A DNA stretch of 64,000 nt from Elusimicrobiales bacterium (GCA_023701245.1 JAMPXK010000001.1:64023-128022); one strand, 5' to 3'. Positions 16,767 to 25,804 are shown, numbered from the stretch's first letter. A program made the numbers and translations. The notes: generated from the sequence alone by a model not told the origin.

Positions 16767-17942
16767 TTATTCCAGCAGGCCCCAGTCCAGGGCCCGCAGC
16801 CTGCGCGCCGCTTCCTTAAGCCTGGCGTCGGGCTCGGTAAGCGAGAACCGCACGTAGCCTTCGCCGCAGAGGCCGAAGCCGGAGCCGGGGGCGGTCAGGA
16901 TGGCGGCTTTGTCGAGCATGAACATGACGGCGTCCAGCGAGGAGGCCTTTACCGGGGGGCGGGCCCAGACGAAGCAGCTGCCGCCGGGGTGCCTGAACTT
17001 CCAGCCGCTCGCGTCCAGCGCGGCGCAGAAAGCGTCGGCCCTGGCCTTGAAACGCGCGCGGATGGGCGGCACTATGGCCTCGTGGTGTTTGAGGCCGTAA
17101 GCCACGGCGTTCTGGATGGCGTTGAACGGGCCGGAGTCTATGTTCTCCTTGAGCTGGTTGAGCGCGCAGACCAGTTTCGAATTGCCTACCACCCAGCCCA
17201 CGCGCCAGCCGGCCATGCAGTAGGTCTTGGAGGCGGAGTAGAATTCCACGGCCACGTCGCGCGCGCCGGGCACCTGCAGGATGCTGGGCGCCGGCCGGCC
17301 GAAATACATCTCGCAGTAGGCCGCGTCCTGGGCTATGATGACGTTGTGCTTCCTGGCCCACTTCACCAGGTCGCGGTAGAAGTCCAGGCCGGCCCCGGCG
17401 CCGGTGGGGTTGTTGGGGTAGTTAAGGAAGAAGAGTTTGGTCCTGGCCAGCACCTTCTGCGGTATTTTGCCCAGGTCAGGCAGGAAATCGTTCTTCTCCT
17501 CCAGCGGCACGTCGTGGATGCGGCCGCCGGAGAGGACCACCCCGGTGCGGTAGGTGGGGTAGGTGGGGTCCGGGATAAGGCAGCAGTCGCCGGGGTTCAT
17601 CACCACGAAAGGCAGGTGGGCTATGCCTTCCTTGGACCCTATCAGGATGGAGACCTCGTCGCTGGGGTGGAAGCTGAGCCCGTGGCGGCGCTTATGCCAG
17701 GCGGAGATCTCCCGGCGCAGGGTCTCGTTGCCCTTGGTGTTGGGATAGCGGTGGTTGCGCCCGTCGCGCAGTTCGCCCGCGGCGCTGGCCACTATGCGCC
17801 GGTCGGTGGGAAGGTCCGGGTCGCCCACGGCCAGGCTGATGATGTCGCGGCCCTTGGCGCGTTCGGCGCGTTCCTTGCGGTAAAGTTCCTCGAAGAGAAA
17901 AGGTTTGAAGGACTTCAGCTTGCGGCTCAGTTCTATTTTCAT
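16767..17942 (-). CDS. dapL: LL-diaminopimelate aminotransferase-like class I aminotransferase
   Basis: Fold-type I PLP enzyme of 391 residues. Diagnostic stretches are LAVGDPDLPTD near residue 38, LIGSKEGIAHLP near residue 99, PDPTYPTYRTGVVLSGG near residue 127, NYPNNPTGA near residue 172, and SASKTYCMAGWRVGW with the PLP lysine near residue 235. This set matches DapL, which turns tetrahydrodipicolinate directly into LL-diaminopimelate for lysine and peptidoglycan. Related alanine/aspartate aminotransferases cannot be wholly excluded. It lies 16 bases after dctM, so it may be cotranscribed with the TRAP permease genes. A bidirectional terminator follows it. Confidence 0.8.
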   Translation of the reverse strand: MKIELSRKLKSFKPFLFEELYRKERAERAKGRDIISLAVGDPDLPTDRRIVASAAGELRDGRNHRYPNTKGNETLRREISAWHKRRHGLSFHPSDEVSILIGSKEGIAHLPFVVMNPGDCCLIPDPTYPTYRTGVVLSGGRIHDVPLEEKNDFLPDLGKIPQKVLARTKLFFLNYPNNPTGAGAGLDFYRDLVKWARKHNVIIAQDAAYCEMYFGRPAPSILQVPGARDVAVEFYSASKTYCMAGWRVGWVVGNSKLVCALNQLKENIDSGPFNAIQNAVAYGLKHHEAIVPPIRARFKARADAFCAALDASGWKFRHPGGSCFVWARPPVKASSLDAVMFMLDKAAILTAPGSGFGLCGEGYVRFSLTEPDARLKEAARRLRALDWGLLE

Positions 17943-17958
17943 AAAGCGGGGCGCGGGG

Positions 17959-19221
17959 TCAACCGGGCAGCGTGATCAGGCTGAGGCCCGGCAGGTAGGT
18001 GACCAGCGCCAGCATGGCCAGCAGGATGAGCAGGAAAGGCCACACGGCGCGGTACAGCGTCGGCAGCTTGCGGTGGAAGCGGGAGCTGGCGAGGAAGAGG
18101 TTGAGCCCCAGCGGCGGCAGCATGTAGCCGATCTCCAGGTTAAGCAGGAAGATGATGCCCAGGTGCACCGGGTCTATGCCGTACTGGGCGGCCACCGGCA
18201 CTATGATAGGCACGACGATGATGATCGCCGAGAAGATCTCTATCATGTTGATGACCAGCAGGAAGGCGTTGAGCAGCAGCAGGAACAGGACCTTGCTGGA
18301 AACGTAGGTGTGCAGCCAGGCGAAGATGCGGTCCGGGATCTGCGCGTCGATGAGGTAGTTGGTGAAGCCCAGCGCCGTGCCCAGCACCATGAAGATGGCG
18401 CCGACGAGCAGCATGCTCTTCACGGCCACGCGCGGCAGGTCCTTGAAAAGGTCCAGGTCCCGGTAAATGAAGACCTCCGTCACTATAACGTAGAAGGCCA
18501 TTACCGAGGCCGCCTCGCTGGCGGTGAACAGGCCCAGGTAAATGCCGCCGATGATGACGAACGGCAGCGGCAGTTCCCAGGCCACGGCGCGGGCCGACCG
18601 CCTCAGCTCCGCGAAACGGAACGGGATGTTCTTGACGCCGGCCGCGCGCGCGGTGAAGAAGGCGTAGACGGAAAGCGCCAGGAGCAGGAGGGCGCCGGGC
18701 AGCAGGCCGGCCTTGAAAAGTTTATCTATGTCTATTTTCGCCACCAGTCCGTAGAGGATGATGGGCAGGCTGGGGGGGAACAGCAGGCCCAGGCTGCCGG
18801 TGGTGGTAAGCAGGCCCAGGTTGAACTTTTCCGGGTAGCCCTGCTTGGTGAGCATGGGGTAGAGCAGGCCGCCCAGGGCGATGATGGTGACGCCGGAGGC
18901 GCCGGTGAAAGCCGTGAACAGGGCGGTGGTGAACAGCGCCACTATGGCCAGGCCCCCGGGCATGGCGCCGAACAGGGCCTCGGCCAGGGCCAGCATGCGC
19001 TGGGGGGCCTTGCTTTCGGCCAGGACATAGCCCGAGAAGGTGAACAGCGGGATGGCGATGAGGGCCGGCAGCGAGGCCAGGCGCAGCATCTCCACGATGA
19101 CCGCGGAGGAATCTATGCCCGCGTCCGCGAACAGGAAGATGGAGCCGCCGCCGATAAGGGTGAAGACCGGCGAGCCCAGGAAGGCCAGGAGCAGGATGAG
19201 CAGCCCTATGACGAAGCCCAT
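17959..19221 (-). CDS. dctM: TRAP transporter large permease (DctM)
   Basis: Polytopic protein of 420 residues with about twelve spans, of the DctM large-subunit family that forms the Na+-coupled translocation path of TRAP importers. Typical motifs are AIPLFTFSGYVLAESK near residue 57, ALFTAFTGASGVTIIALGGLLYPML near residue 106, GLLFPPSLPIILYG near residue 150 and LNLEIGYMLPPLGLNLFL near residue 355. Its start overlaps the dctQ stop by one base. The matching binding protein gene is not here but probably the dctP at 26042. Confidence 0.92.
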   Translation of the reverse strand: MGFVIGLLILLLAFLGSPVFTLIGGGSIFLFADAGIDSSAVIVEMLRLASLPALIAIPLFTFSGYVLAESKAPQRMLALAEALFGAMPGGLAIVALFTTALFTAFTGASGVTIIALGGLLYPMLTKQGYPEKFNLGLLTTTGSLGLLFPPSLPIILYGLVAKIDIDKLFKAGLLPGALLLLALSVYAFFTARAAGVKNIPFRFAELRRSARAVAWELPLPFVIIGGIYLGLFTASEAASVMAFYVIVTEVFIYRDLDLFKDLPRVAVKSMLLVGAIFMVLGTALGFTNYLIDAQIPDRIFAWLHTYVSSKVLFLLLLNAFLLVINMIEIFSAIIIVVPIIVPVAAQYGIDPVHLGIIFLLNLEIGYMLPPLGLNLFLASSRFHRKLPTLYRAVWPFLLILLAMLALVTYLPGLSLITLPG

Positions 19222-19724
19222 CAGAACGGCCCCTCGAAGTGGTCTTTAGGCCGGAAGATGCCGATGACGGTGTGCAGGCCGATAAGCGCGAAAGCTATCG
19301 GGATGATGAGTTCGGCCCAGCCGCCTTTCACGCCGAAGTGGTTGATGTAGAAAGCTATGGAGCCGGCGGCGAATTCGTCCCGGATGAACTTCCAGGCGGC
19401 GTAGAACAGCAGGCCGGAGGCGGCCGCGGTGAAAAGGGCGGCGAACACGTCCAGCGGGCGGTGCAGCGCCTTGGGGGCCAGTTTTACGAAGGTCTCCAGG
19501 GCGAAATGGTGGGAATAGCGCGCGGCCAGCGCCGACCCGGTGAGCCCCGCCCACAGCACCATGTGGCGCAGCAGCGGGTCCAGCCAGACTATGCCGGAGT
19601 GGAACAGGATGCGCAGCAGCACCTGCAGGAAGGACAGGACCACCATGGCGAAGATCAGGCCGACCACAACGGCCTTCTCGGCTTTCACTAACTGGTCTTC
19701 GGCTTTGAACAACAGGCGCATCAC
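19221..19724 (-). CDS. dctQ: TRAP transporter small permease (DctQ)
   Basis: Membrane protein of 167 residues with four predicted spans, of the DctQ family: FAMVVLSFLQVLLRILF near residue 27, LLRHMVLWAGLTGSALAAR near residue 47 and the conserved WAELIIPIAFALIGLH near residue 135. It pairs with DctM, encoded with a one-base overlap, to form the membrane part of a TRAP importer. Transcription runs away from ferritin; no clear promoter hexamers were identified. Confidence 0.88.
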   Translation of the reverse strand: MMRLLFKAEDQLVKAEKAVVVGLIFAMVVLSFLQVLLRILFHSGIVWLDPLLRHMVLWAGLTGSALAARYSHHFALETFVKLAPKALHRPLDVFAALFTAAASGLLFYAAWKFIRDEFAAGSIAFYINHFGVKGGWAELIIPIAFALIGLHTVIGIFRPKDHFEGPF

Positions 19725-19831
19725 TAGATTATTCTAAATGTCCGCCCCGCATCGCAATACCCGCCATTTTTTGTATCATAGTCGCAGGGCAGCTCTCTCT
19801 GTCGCGGCCGTCAGTTAACGGAGGAAGAAAC

Positions 19832-20362
19832 ATGAAAATTAACAAGAAAGTGGAAGACGCCATCAACAAGCAGGTCAACGCCGAGATCTATTCGGCCTAC
19901 CTGTACCTGGGAATGTCCTCGCGCTGCGCTGAAACCAACCTGAAAGGCATGGCCAACTGGTTCTACGTGCAGGCGCAGGAGGAAATGACCCACGCCATGA
20001 AGTTCTACAAGTTCGTGCTGGAGCGCGGCGGCCATCCCGTGCTGCCCTCCGTGGAAGGCGTGCGCACCGACTGGAAAACGCCCCTGGAAATGTTCGCGGC
20101 CGCCTACGAGCACGAGCAGAAGGTGAGCGCCCTCATCAACAATATCGTGGACATCGCCCTGGCCGAGCGCGACCACGCCACCGCCAGCATGCTCAACTGG
20201 TTCGTGGACGAGCAGGTGGAAGAGGAGGCCAACGCCTCCGAGATCGCCGACAAGCTCAAGCTGATAGGCGAGTCCAAAGAAGGTCTGTTCATGCTGGACA
20301 AGGAACTGTCCACCCGCGTGTTCGTGGACAGCACGCAGCCGGCCGGCGGGGCCCAGGCCTGA
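19832..20362 (+). CDS. ftnA: ferritin
   Basis: Non-haem ferritin of 176 residues forming a 24-subunit iron store. The four-helix bundle and ferroxidase ligands are visible: NAEIYSAYLYLGM near residue 16 (Glu, Tyr), QEEMTHAMKFY near residue 49 (Glu, Glu, His) and ERDHATASMLNWFVDEQVEEE near residues 94-130. A strong ribosome site (GGAGGAAG) lies 6 bases before the ATG, and TATCAT at about 19777 may be a -10 element. The C-terminal tail is slightly longer than in E. coli FtnA. Confidence 0.94.
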   Translation: MKINKKVEDAINKQVNAEIYSAYLYLGMSSRCAETNLKGMANWFYVQAQEEMTHAMKFYKFVLERGGHPVLPSVEGVRTDWKTPLEMFAAAYEHEQKVSALINNIVDIALAERDHATASMLNWFVDEQVEEEANASEIADKLKLIGESKEGLFMLDKELSTRVFVDSTQPAGGAQA

Positions 20363-20408
20363 ACTCCGGACCCGGGGCCGACCCAGCCTGGGCGGCCCCG
20401 GACCCTTT

Positions 20409-21107
20409 ATGAACCTGAACTGCCCGCACTGCCGCCGCTCCATACCGGCCGGGGACATAAACATCCAGTCGGCGCTGGCCAAATGCGCCTCCTGCAGCGC
20501 CGTGTTCGGTTTCGCCGACAAGGTGCCCGGCGCGGCCGCCGCCCTCGCCAAGCGGGTGGTGGAGATGCCCAAGGGCTATACCATGACCGCGGAAGGCGCG
20601 GACCTGGTGCTGATCCGCCGCTGGTTCTCCGCCAAGTTCGTCTTCCTGCTCTTCTTCTGCGCTTTCTGGGACGGCTTCCTGATCTTCTGGTACGGCATCG
20701 CCCTTTCCAAGGGCGCGCCGCTGCTGGCCATGGTATTCCCGCTTATCCACGTGGCCGTAGGCGTGGGCCTTACCTATTTCACCCTGGCCGGGTTCCTCAA
20801 CAGGACCCGCATAAAGATGAGCACCGGCGAGGTGAGCATAAAACATTATCCCCTGCCCTGGGCCGGCAACAGGACCCTGCGGCGCCAGGAAATAGACCAG
20901 CTGTTCTGCGAGGAAAAGCTCAGCCGCAACCGCAACAGTTCGGCCACCTACAGCTACAACCTCAGCGCCGTCCTGGCCGACGGCAGGCGGATAAAGCTGA
21001 TCTCAGGGCTGGACCAGCCGGAAGACGCCCTTTTTTTGGAACAGAAGATAGAAGGCTATATCGGCATCGCTGACCGGCCGGTGGCCGGGGAGATGCGCCC
21101 GGTTTAG
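20409..21107 (+). CDS. zinc-ribbon membrane protein, paralogue A
   Basis: A 232-residue protein I do not recognise by family name. It starts with a treble-clef-like zinc ribbon (CPHC near residue 5, CASC near residue 29), followed by two hydrophobic segments (about residues 75-97 and 105-127) and a C-terminal domain that should lie in the cytoplasm. The segments FCAFWDGF, AGFLNRTRIKM, HYPLPWAGNRTLRRQEI and GLDQPEDALFLEQKIEGYIGI are shared almost step for step with the next gene. It starts 46 bases after ferritin. Possibly a membrane sensor or chaperone-like accessory protein; function unknown. Confidence 0.7.
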   Translation: MNLNCPHCRRSIPAGDINIQSALAKCASCSAVFGFADKVPGAAAALAKRVVEMPKGYTMTAEGADLVLIRRWFSAKFVFLLFFCAFWDGFLIFWYGIALSKGAPLLAMVFPLIHVAVGVGLTYFTLAGFLNRTRIKMSTGEVSIKHYPLPWAGNRTLRRQEIDQLFCEEKLSRNRNSSATYSYNLSAVLADGRRIKLISGLDQPEDALFLEQKIEGYIGIADRPVAGEMRPV

Positions 21108-21118
21108 CCATTCCAAAT

Positions 21119-21814
21119 ATGTCTTCAAAGTGTAAACTCTGCGGCAATACAAGGATCTCGGAACCTCACGGCGCCTGGCCCGGGGTGGCCCGTTGCGGCG
21201 GCTGCGGCGCCGTCTTCGGCTCCGGCCTGGAACCGCAGCCCGGCGCCGCCGGCCTTTCCAAGCGCGACGTGCGGCTGCCGGTCGGCTACACCTTATCTCA
21301 CGACGGGGCGAACCTGGTGATACTGCGCCGGTGGATGGGCTGGAAGTATATCGCGCTGGCCGCTTTCTGCGTTTTCTGGGACGGTTTTTTCCTCTATTGG
21401 TGCCTGGACATGGCCGCTAACGGCCTGCCGGCGGCCGGCATCTTCCTGCCCGTGCTCTACGCCGCCTTCGGCCTGGCCGTCACTTATTACTGCATCGCCG
21501 GCTTCCTTAATTTTACCCGCATAAAGATCACGCCGGGCGAGCTGAGCCTGCGGCATTACCCGCTGCCCTGGCCCGGCAACCGTGTGCTGCAGCGCCAGGA
21601 GATAGCCCAGTTCTTCTGCCTGGAGGATATAGTCCAGACCAAGGTGGGCCCGGTGGCCACTTACCGGCTCTACGTCCTCACTCCCGGCGGGGACCGCATC
21701 AAACTGGTCTCCGGCCTGGACCACCCGGCGGAGGCGCTGTTCCTGGAGCAGCAGCTGGAAAGCTACCTGGGCATAGGCGACCGCCCGGTGGACGGGGAAC
21801 TGAAAACGGTTTAA
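21119..21814 (+). CDS. zinc-ribbon membrane protein, paralogue B
   Basis: A 231-residue tandem paralogue of the preceding protein: zinc ribbon with CKLC near residue 5 and CGGC near residue 29, two spans, and the same FCVFWDGF, AGFLNFTRIKI, HYPLPWPGNRVLQRQEI and GLDHPAEALFLEQQLESYLGIGDRPV segments. It begins 11 bases after paralogue A and ends 10 bases before fhs, so all three are probably one transcript. The pair must stem from an old duplication, since identity is moderate. Function unknown. Confidence 0.7.
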   Translation: MSSKCKLCGNTRISEPHGAWPGVARCGGCGAVFGSGLEPQPGAAGLSKRDVRLPVGYTLSHDGANLVILRRWMGWKYIALAAFCVFWDGFFLYWCLDMAANGLPAAGIFLPVLYAAFGLAVTYYCIAGFLNFTRIKITPGELSLRHYPLPWPGNRVLQRQEIAQFFCLEDIVQTKVGPVATYRLYVLTPGGDRIKLVSGLDHPAEALFLEQQLESYLGIGDRPVDGELKTV

Positions 21815-21824
21815 CGGGGGGAAC

Positions 21825-23498
21825 ATGCCTGGCGACATAGAGATAGCGCATACCATCAAGCTCAAGCCTGTAAAAGAGATCGCGGCCGCCCTGGGCGTGC
21901 CCGAGGACGACCTGCACCTTTTCGGCAAGTACAAGGCCAAGCTGCCGCTGAAATTGATCGACCCCGCGCGCGCCGCCCGCAGCCGGCTGGTGCTGGTGTC
22001 CGCCATTTCGCCCACCCCGGCGGGAGAAGGCAAGACCACGGTTTCCATCGGCCTGGCGCTGGGCCTCAACAGGATCGGGAAAAAGACCACGGTGGTGCTG
22101 CGCGAACCTTCGCTCGGCCCCGTGTTCGGCATCAAGGGCGGCGCCACCGGCGGCGGCTGGTCGCAGGTGCTGCCCATGGAGGACATCAACCTGCACTTTA
22201 CGGGGGATTTCGCGGCCATAGAAAAGGCGCACAACCTGCTGGCCGCCCTCATAGACAACAACGTGCAGAACAAGAAGAGCAACCTGGGCATAGACCCGCG
22301 CACGGTGGCCTGGCGGCGCGTGATGGACATGAACGACCGCTCCCTGCGCAAGATCATAGTGGGGCTGGGCGGCACCATGAGCGGCGTGCCGCGCGAGACC
22401 GGCTTCGACATCGTGGCGGCCTCCGAAGTGATGGCCATCCTCTGCCTCTCCAACGACCTGGCGCACCTCAAGGAAAAACTGGGCAACATCTTTGTGGGCT
22501 ATACCTACGACCGCAAGCCTGTTTACGCCAGGGACCTCAAGGCCAACGGGGCCATGGCCGCCCTGCTTAAAGACGCTATCATGCCCAACCTGGTGCAGAC
22601 CACCGAGGGCACCCCCGCCATTATCCACGGCGGACCTTTCGCCAATATCGCGCACGGCTGCAATTCCATCATAGCCACCCGCATGGGCCTCTCCCTGTCC
22701 GACTACGTGGTGACGGAAGCCGGCTTCGCTTTCGAACTGGGCGCCGAAAAATTCCTGGACATCAAATGCCGCTACGCCGGGCTCTGCCCCGGCGCCGCGG
22801 TGCTGGTTGCCACGGTAAGGGCGCTCAAGTACCACGGCGGCGTGGACCTGAAGGCGCTGGCCAAGCCGGACCCCGCCGCGGTGAAGCGCGGCCTGGAGAA
22901 CCTGGAAAAGCACGTGGAGAACATGAAGCAGTTCGAGCTGTCGCCCGTGATAGCTCTCAATAAGTTCACCTCGGACACCGACGAGGAGATCGCGGTGGTG
23001 AAGGCGCGCTGCGCCGAGCTGGGCGTGCCGGTGGCCGTGGCCGACGTGTGGGGCCAGGGCGGCGCCGGCGCCGTGGAACTGGCGGAACTGGTGGCCCGCA
23101 CCGTGGACGCCAAGGCGACCTGCGGCTTCAAGCCGGTCTACGAATGGGAATGGCCGGTGGAGAAGAAGATAGAGGCCATAGCCGGCAAGATGTACGGCGC
23201 CAGGCATATAGATTACACCGCCAAGGCCAGGAAGGACCTGGAGAAGATCTCCGGCCTTGGCCTGGATAAGCTGCCGGTCTGCATAGCCAAGACGCAGAAA
23301 TCCCTGTCGGACAACCCGGACCTGATAGGCCGCCCCAAGGATTTCGTGGTGACCGTGCGCGAAATAGAGATAGCGTCGGGCGCGGGCTTTATCATCCCCA
23401 TCACCGGCGATATCATGCGCATGCCCGGCCTGCCCGAGCACCCGGCGTCCGAGAACATCGACATAGACGCGGCCGGCAACATCACCGGCCTGTTCTGA
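21825..23498 (+). CDS. fhs: formate-tetrahydrofolate ligase
   Basis: Full-length (557 residues) 10-formyl-tetrahydrofolate synthetase, which activates formate with ATP onto tetrahydrofolate. The P-loop is TPAGEGKTTVSIGL near residue 65; other hallmarks are REPSLGPVFGIKGGATGGG near residue 92, DINLHFTGD near residue 122, NKFTSDTDEE near residue 380 and PVCIAKTQKSLSDNP near residue 483. It can serve one-carbon supply or acetogenic/formate metabolism. A GGGGG ribosome site precedes the ATG. No other Wood-Ljungdahl genes are in the window. Confidence 0.96.
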   Translation: MPGDIEIAHTIKLKPVKEIAAALGVPEDDLHLFGKYKAKLPLKLIDPARAARSRLVLVSAISPTPAGEGKTTVSIGLALGLNRIGKKTTVVLREPSLGPVFGIKGGATGGGWSQVLPMEDINLHFTGDFAAIEKAHNLLAALIDNNVQNKKSNLGIDPRTVAWRRVMDMNDRSLRKIIVGLGGTMSGVPRETGFDIVAASEVMAILCLSNDLAHLKEKLGNIFVGYTYDRKPVYARDLKANGAMAALLKDAIMPNLVQTTEGTPAIIHGGPFANIAHGCNSIIATRMGLSLSDYVVTEAGFAFELGAEKFLDIKCRYAGLCPGAAVLVATVRALKYHGGVDLKALAKPDPAAVKRGLENLEKHVENMKQFELSPVIALNKFTSDTDEEIAVVKARCAELGVPVAVADVWGQGGAGAVELAELVARTVDAKATCGFKPVYEWEWPVEKKIEAIAGKMYGARHIDYTAKARKDLEKISGLGLDKLPVCIAKTQKSLSDNPDLIGRPKDFVVTVREIEIASGAGFIIPITGDIMRMPGLPEHPASENIDIDAAGNITGLF

Positions 23499-23534
23499 AC
23501 CCGCGCCCCCCGGCGGGCTAATTGAGGAGACAAC

Positions 23535-23570
23535 ATGAGTACATCAGCGAGGTTTCCGGATGGCTTCTAA
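23535..23570 (+). CDS. possible 11-codon upstream ORF overlapping the FGE-like gene
   Basis: ATG 23535 has a strong GAGGAGA ribosome site 5-10 bases upstream and encodes MSTSARFPDGF before TAA at 23568, which lies inside the next gene in another frame. The next gene's own ATG (23560) has only a weak GAGG. The short frame could be a translational coupling leader, or the real upstream start of a frame-shifted gene. No function can be assigned. Confidence 0.35.
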   Translation: MSTSARFPDGF

Positions 23571-24633
23571 TCATCGCCAGGGGGCGGCCCGCTGCCCGCA
23601 TTGCGGCAAACCTGCCGGCCAGCCGGGCGGCCTGCCCGGCCACGTTATCCTCTCCGGTTTAATGCTGGCGGCGGCGGCCTTCTTCTACTTCTCGCCGGAG
23701 CGCGGGGCCGGACAGCCAGCCGCGACGGACCTGCCCGGCGGCGGGCGGCTTACGGAGCAAAGAGTTTCCTACATGCTTTCCGCGGACGGCGCCAAAGAAT
23801 GCTCGCCCTGCCTGGCGGCGGCGGATAAGTTCGCGCGCGACCGGCGCCAGGCCGCGCTCGCGGCCCGGACCCGGGGGATGGCGCTTATCCCGGCCGGCGA
23901 ATACAGGATCGGTTCCCCCGACGGGGTAGGAGACCCGGATGAGCGCCCGCGCCACAAGGTGCACCTGGACGCTTTCTACCTGGACGCCCGCGAGGTCACC
24001 ATCTCCGACTACATGAAGTTCGCCAACAAGGTGAAGGCCAATTACCCGGAGTGGGCCGAGCCCGGCGGGGATTTTAACGTGGAGACCGGGCCTTACCCGC
24101 ATTACAAACGGGTGCTGGGCCTTATCAACAGCTGCCAGACCTGCCCGGTGATAGGGGTGGAACACCGCGACGCCGCGGCTTACTGCGCCTGGGCCGGCAA
24201 ACGCCTGCCTACGGAGGCGGAGTGGGAAGCCGCCGCCCGCGGCGGCACGGAGACCGTATTCAGTTTCGGGGATTCCGCCAAAGGCATAGGCGCCCACGCC
24301 TGGTACGAGGGAAATTCCATGGGGCTGCCGCGCCCGGTGGGAGGGAAAGCTCCCAACGCCTACGGCCTGTACGACATGCACGGCAACGTGTGGGAGTGGA
24401 CGGCGGATTTCTACGAGAAGCGGTATTATGACAGGAGCCCCGGCGCGTCTCCGACCGGGCCCGAGAACGGCGGCGAGAAAGTGCTGCGCGGCGGGTCCTG
24501 GGCCTTCGACCCGGGCGCGCTGCGCGCCGGCAACAGGGCCAGCAGCGCCTACGGCAACGACGATATCGGTTTTCGGTGCGCGGCAGGCAAGGCCGACATC
24601 GACCTGCTGGTGGACGGGGACCTGGGGCTTTAG
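23560..24633 (+). CDS. membrane-anchored FGE/sulfatase-modifying-factor-like protein
   Basis: A 357-residue protein with one CPHC zinc knuckle (residues 12-15), a single membrane span (about residues 29-46) and a periplasmic formylglycine-generating-enzyme-like domain from residue 105. Family marks are MALIPAGEYRIGS, EVTISDYMKF, RLPTEAEWEAAARGG, YDMHGNVWEWT, VLRGGSW and GFRCA. True FGE enzymes carry two catalytic cysteines shortly after RGGSW; here that stretch is AFDPGALRAGNRASSA with none. It is therefore more likely one of the many non-FGE members used as binding or accessory modules. The N-terminal zinc-knuckle-plus-span layout echoes the two zinc-ribbon proteins upstream. Confidence 0.8.
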   Translation: MASNHRQGAARCPHCGKPAGQPGGLPGHVILSGLMLAAAAFFYFSPERGAGQPAATDLPGGGRLTEQRVSYMLSADGAKECSPCLAAADKFARDRRQAALAARTRGMALIPAGEYRIGSPDGVGDPDERPRHKVHLDAFYLDAREVTISDYMKFANKVKANYPEWAEPGGDFNVETGPYPHYKRVLGLINSCQTCPVIGVEHRDAAAYCAWAGKRLPTEAEWEAAARGGTETVFSFGDSAKGIGAHAWYEGNSMGLPRPVGGKAPNAYGLYDMHGNVWEWTADFYEKRYYDRSPGASPTGPENGGEKVLRGGSWAFDPGALRAGNRASSAYGNDDIGFRCAAGKADIDLLVDGDLGL

Positions 24634-25757
24634 GCCAGGTCCTCTTCTTCGGCGGACATGAACCAGCGCTGCGCCGCGAAGGTCGGGATGACGGCGCTGG
24701 CTATCAGCACCCCGGTCAGCACCGAGTACTGCCCGGCTTCCAGGACCCCCTCTTTTAACCCGAACAGCGCCGCCATCAGGCCGAAGGTCAGGCCGGTGGA
24801 CATCAGCAGCGTGAAATAGTTCCTCCCCGACGGAAAATACCTGGCGGCGAGGAAATATACCCCCGCGAACTTGGACAGCTGCTTTACCAGGAACAGCGCC
24901 GCGAATAGCCCGGCCCCGCCCAGGAGCGCCGCGGCGGAGACCTGCATGCCGGCCACCAGGAAGAAGAACGGCGTGATAAAGGCGTAGGCCACGGTGCGCA
25001 GGCGGCTTTTTACTGCGGTGTGCGCACCGCCCAGCTGCGGCGCCAGCGCCAGGCCGAACAGGAACGCGGGCAGCAGGGCCTGGGTGGCGCCGCGTTCTGC
25101 CAGGTAGACCAGCGCCAGCAGCGCCGCGAAAATATACTTGATCTCGGGTTCCACCACCTTGCCCGCCAGGGCGGGGCGGCTCAGCAGCCAGGCGGAGACG
25201 CGGCCGGCGCCCAGCAGGAAGAAGGCGGCCGCGGCCAGGAAGGCCAGGGCGCGCAAGTCCGGCTTGAGGAAGAGCAGGCTGAGGGCCAGGGCGGTGAGGG
25301 TGTTGGTGAGAAAGGTGCAGGCCATCAGCAGTTTGGCGGTGCGGCTTTTGCCACGGCCGGTCTCGGTAAGGACGGAATAGACCACCGCCAGCGAAGTTTC
25401 TGACAAGGCTATGCCGGCGATAAGGGAGGCCTGCAGGCTCCAGCCGGCGGCGTAGCGGCAGAAGAGGGTGCCGGCGGCGAAGGGAGCCAGGAACGAGAGC
25501 AGCCCTACGGCGGCGGCCTGGCGGAAATTCTCCCTGAGAAGTTCGTGGTCCACCTCGGCGCCTGCCAGGAAGGTGAGGGTTATGCCGCCGAAACCCGCCA
25601 GGTAGATCATCCAGGCGGCCGGCTGCAGGCCCAGGGCGCCGGCGCCCAGGCCCAGGAGCAGTTCGAAGATGGCGACCGAGAGGCCCAGCTTGAGGCTGAG
25701 CAGGCTGGCCGCGAAGATCAGCAGTCCCGCTACCAAAGGTGTTTTATCCGGTTCCAT
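24630..25757 (-). CDS. Kef-type monovalent cation:proton antiporter (CPA2)
   Basis: Membrane protein of 375 residues with about twelve spans, of the Na+/H+ exchanger PF00999 (KefB-like) group: LLGLGAGALGL near residue 33, FLAGAEVDHELLRENF near residue 60, GIALSETSLAVVYSVLTETG near residue 107 and FFFLVAGMQVS near residue 260. There is no C-terminal TrkA-N domain. I chose ATG 25757 because it has GGGAGA about 9 bases upstream; the open frame continues another 43 codons upstream, but that stretch lies in the intergenic hairpin array and reads like non-coding sequence. It ends 4 bases into the convergent FGE-like gene. Confidence 0.82.
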   Translation of the reverse strand: MEPDKTPLVAGLLIFAASLLSLKLGLSVAIFELLLGLGAGALGLQPAAWMIYLAGFGGITLTFLAGAEVDHELLRENFRQAAAVGLLSFLAPFAAGTLFCRYAAGWSLQASLIAGIALSETSLAVVYSVLTETGRGKSRTAKLLMACTFLTNTLTALALSLLFLKPDLRALAFLAAAAFFLLGAGRVSAWLLSRPALAGKVVEPEIKYIFAALLALVYLAERGATQALLPAFLFGLALAPQLGGAHTAVKSRLRTVAYAFITPFFFLVAGMQVSAAALLGGAGLFAALFLVKQLSKFAGVYFLAARYFPSGRNYFTLLMSTGLTFGLMAALFGLKEGVLEAGQYSVLTGVLIASAVIPTFAAQRWFMSAEEEDLA

Positions 25758-25804
25758 AAAAAAGTTCTCCCGCGTATGCTGTCTGGCGACTGATGCTTTG
25801 TGCC

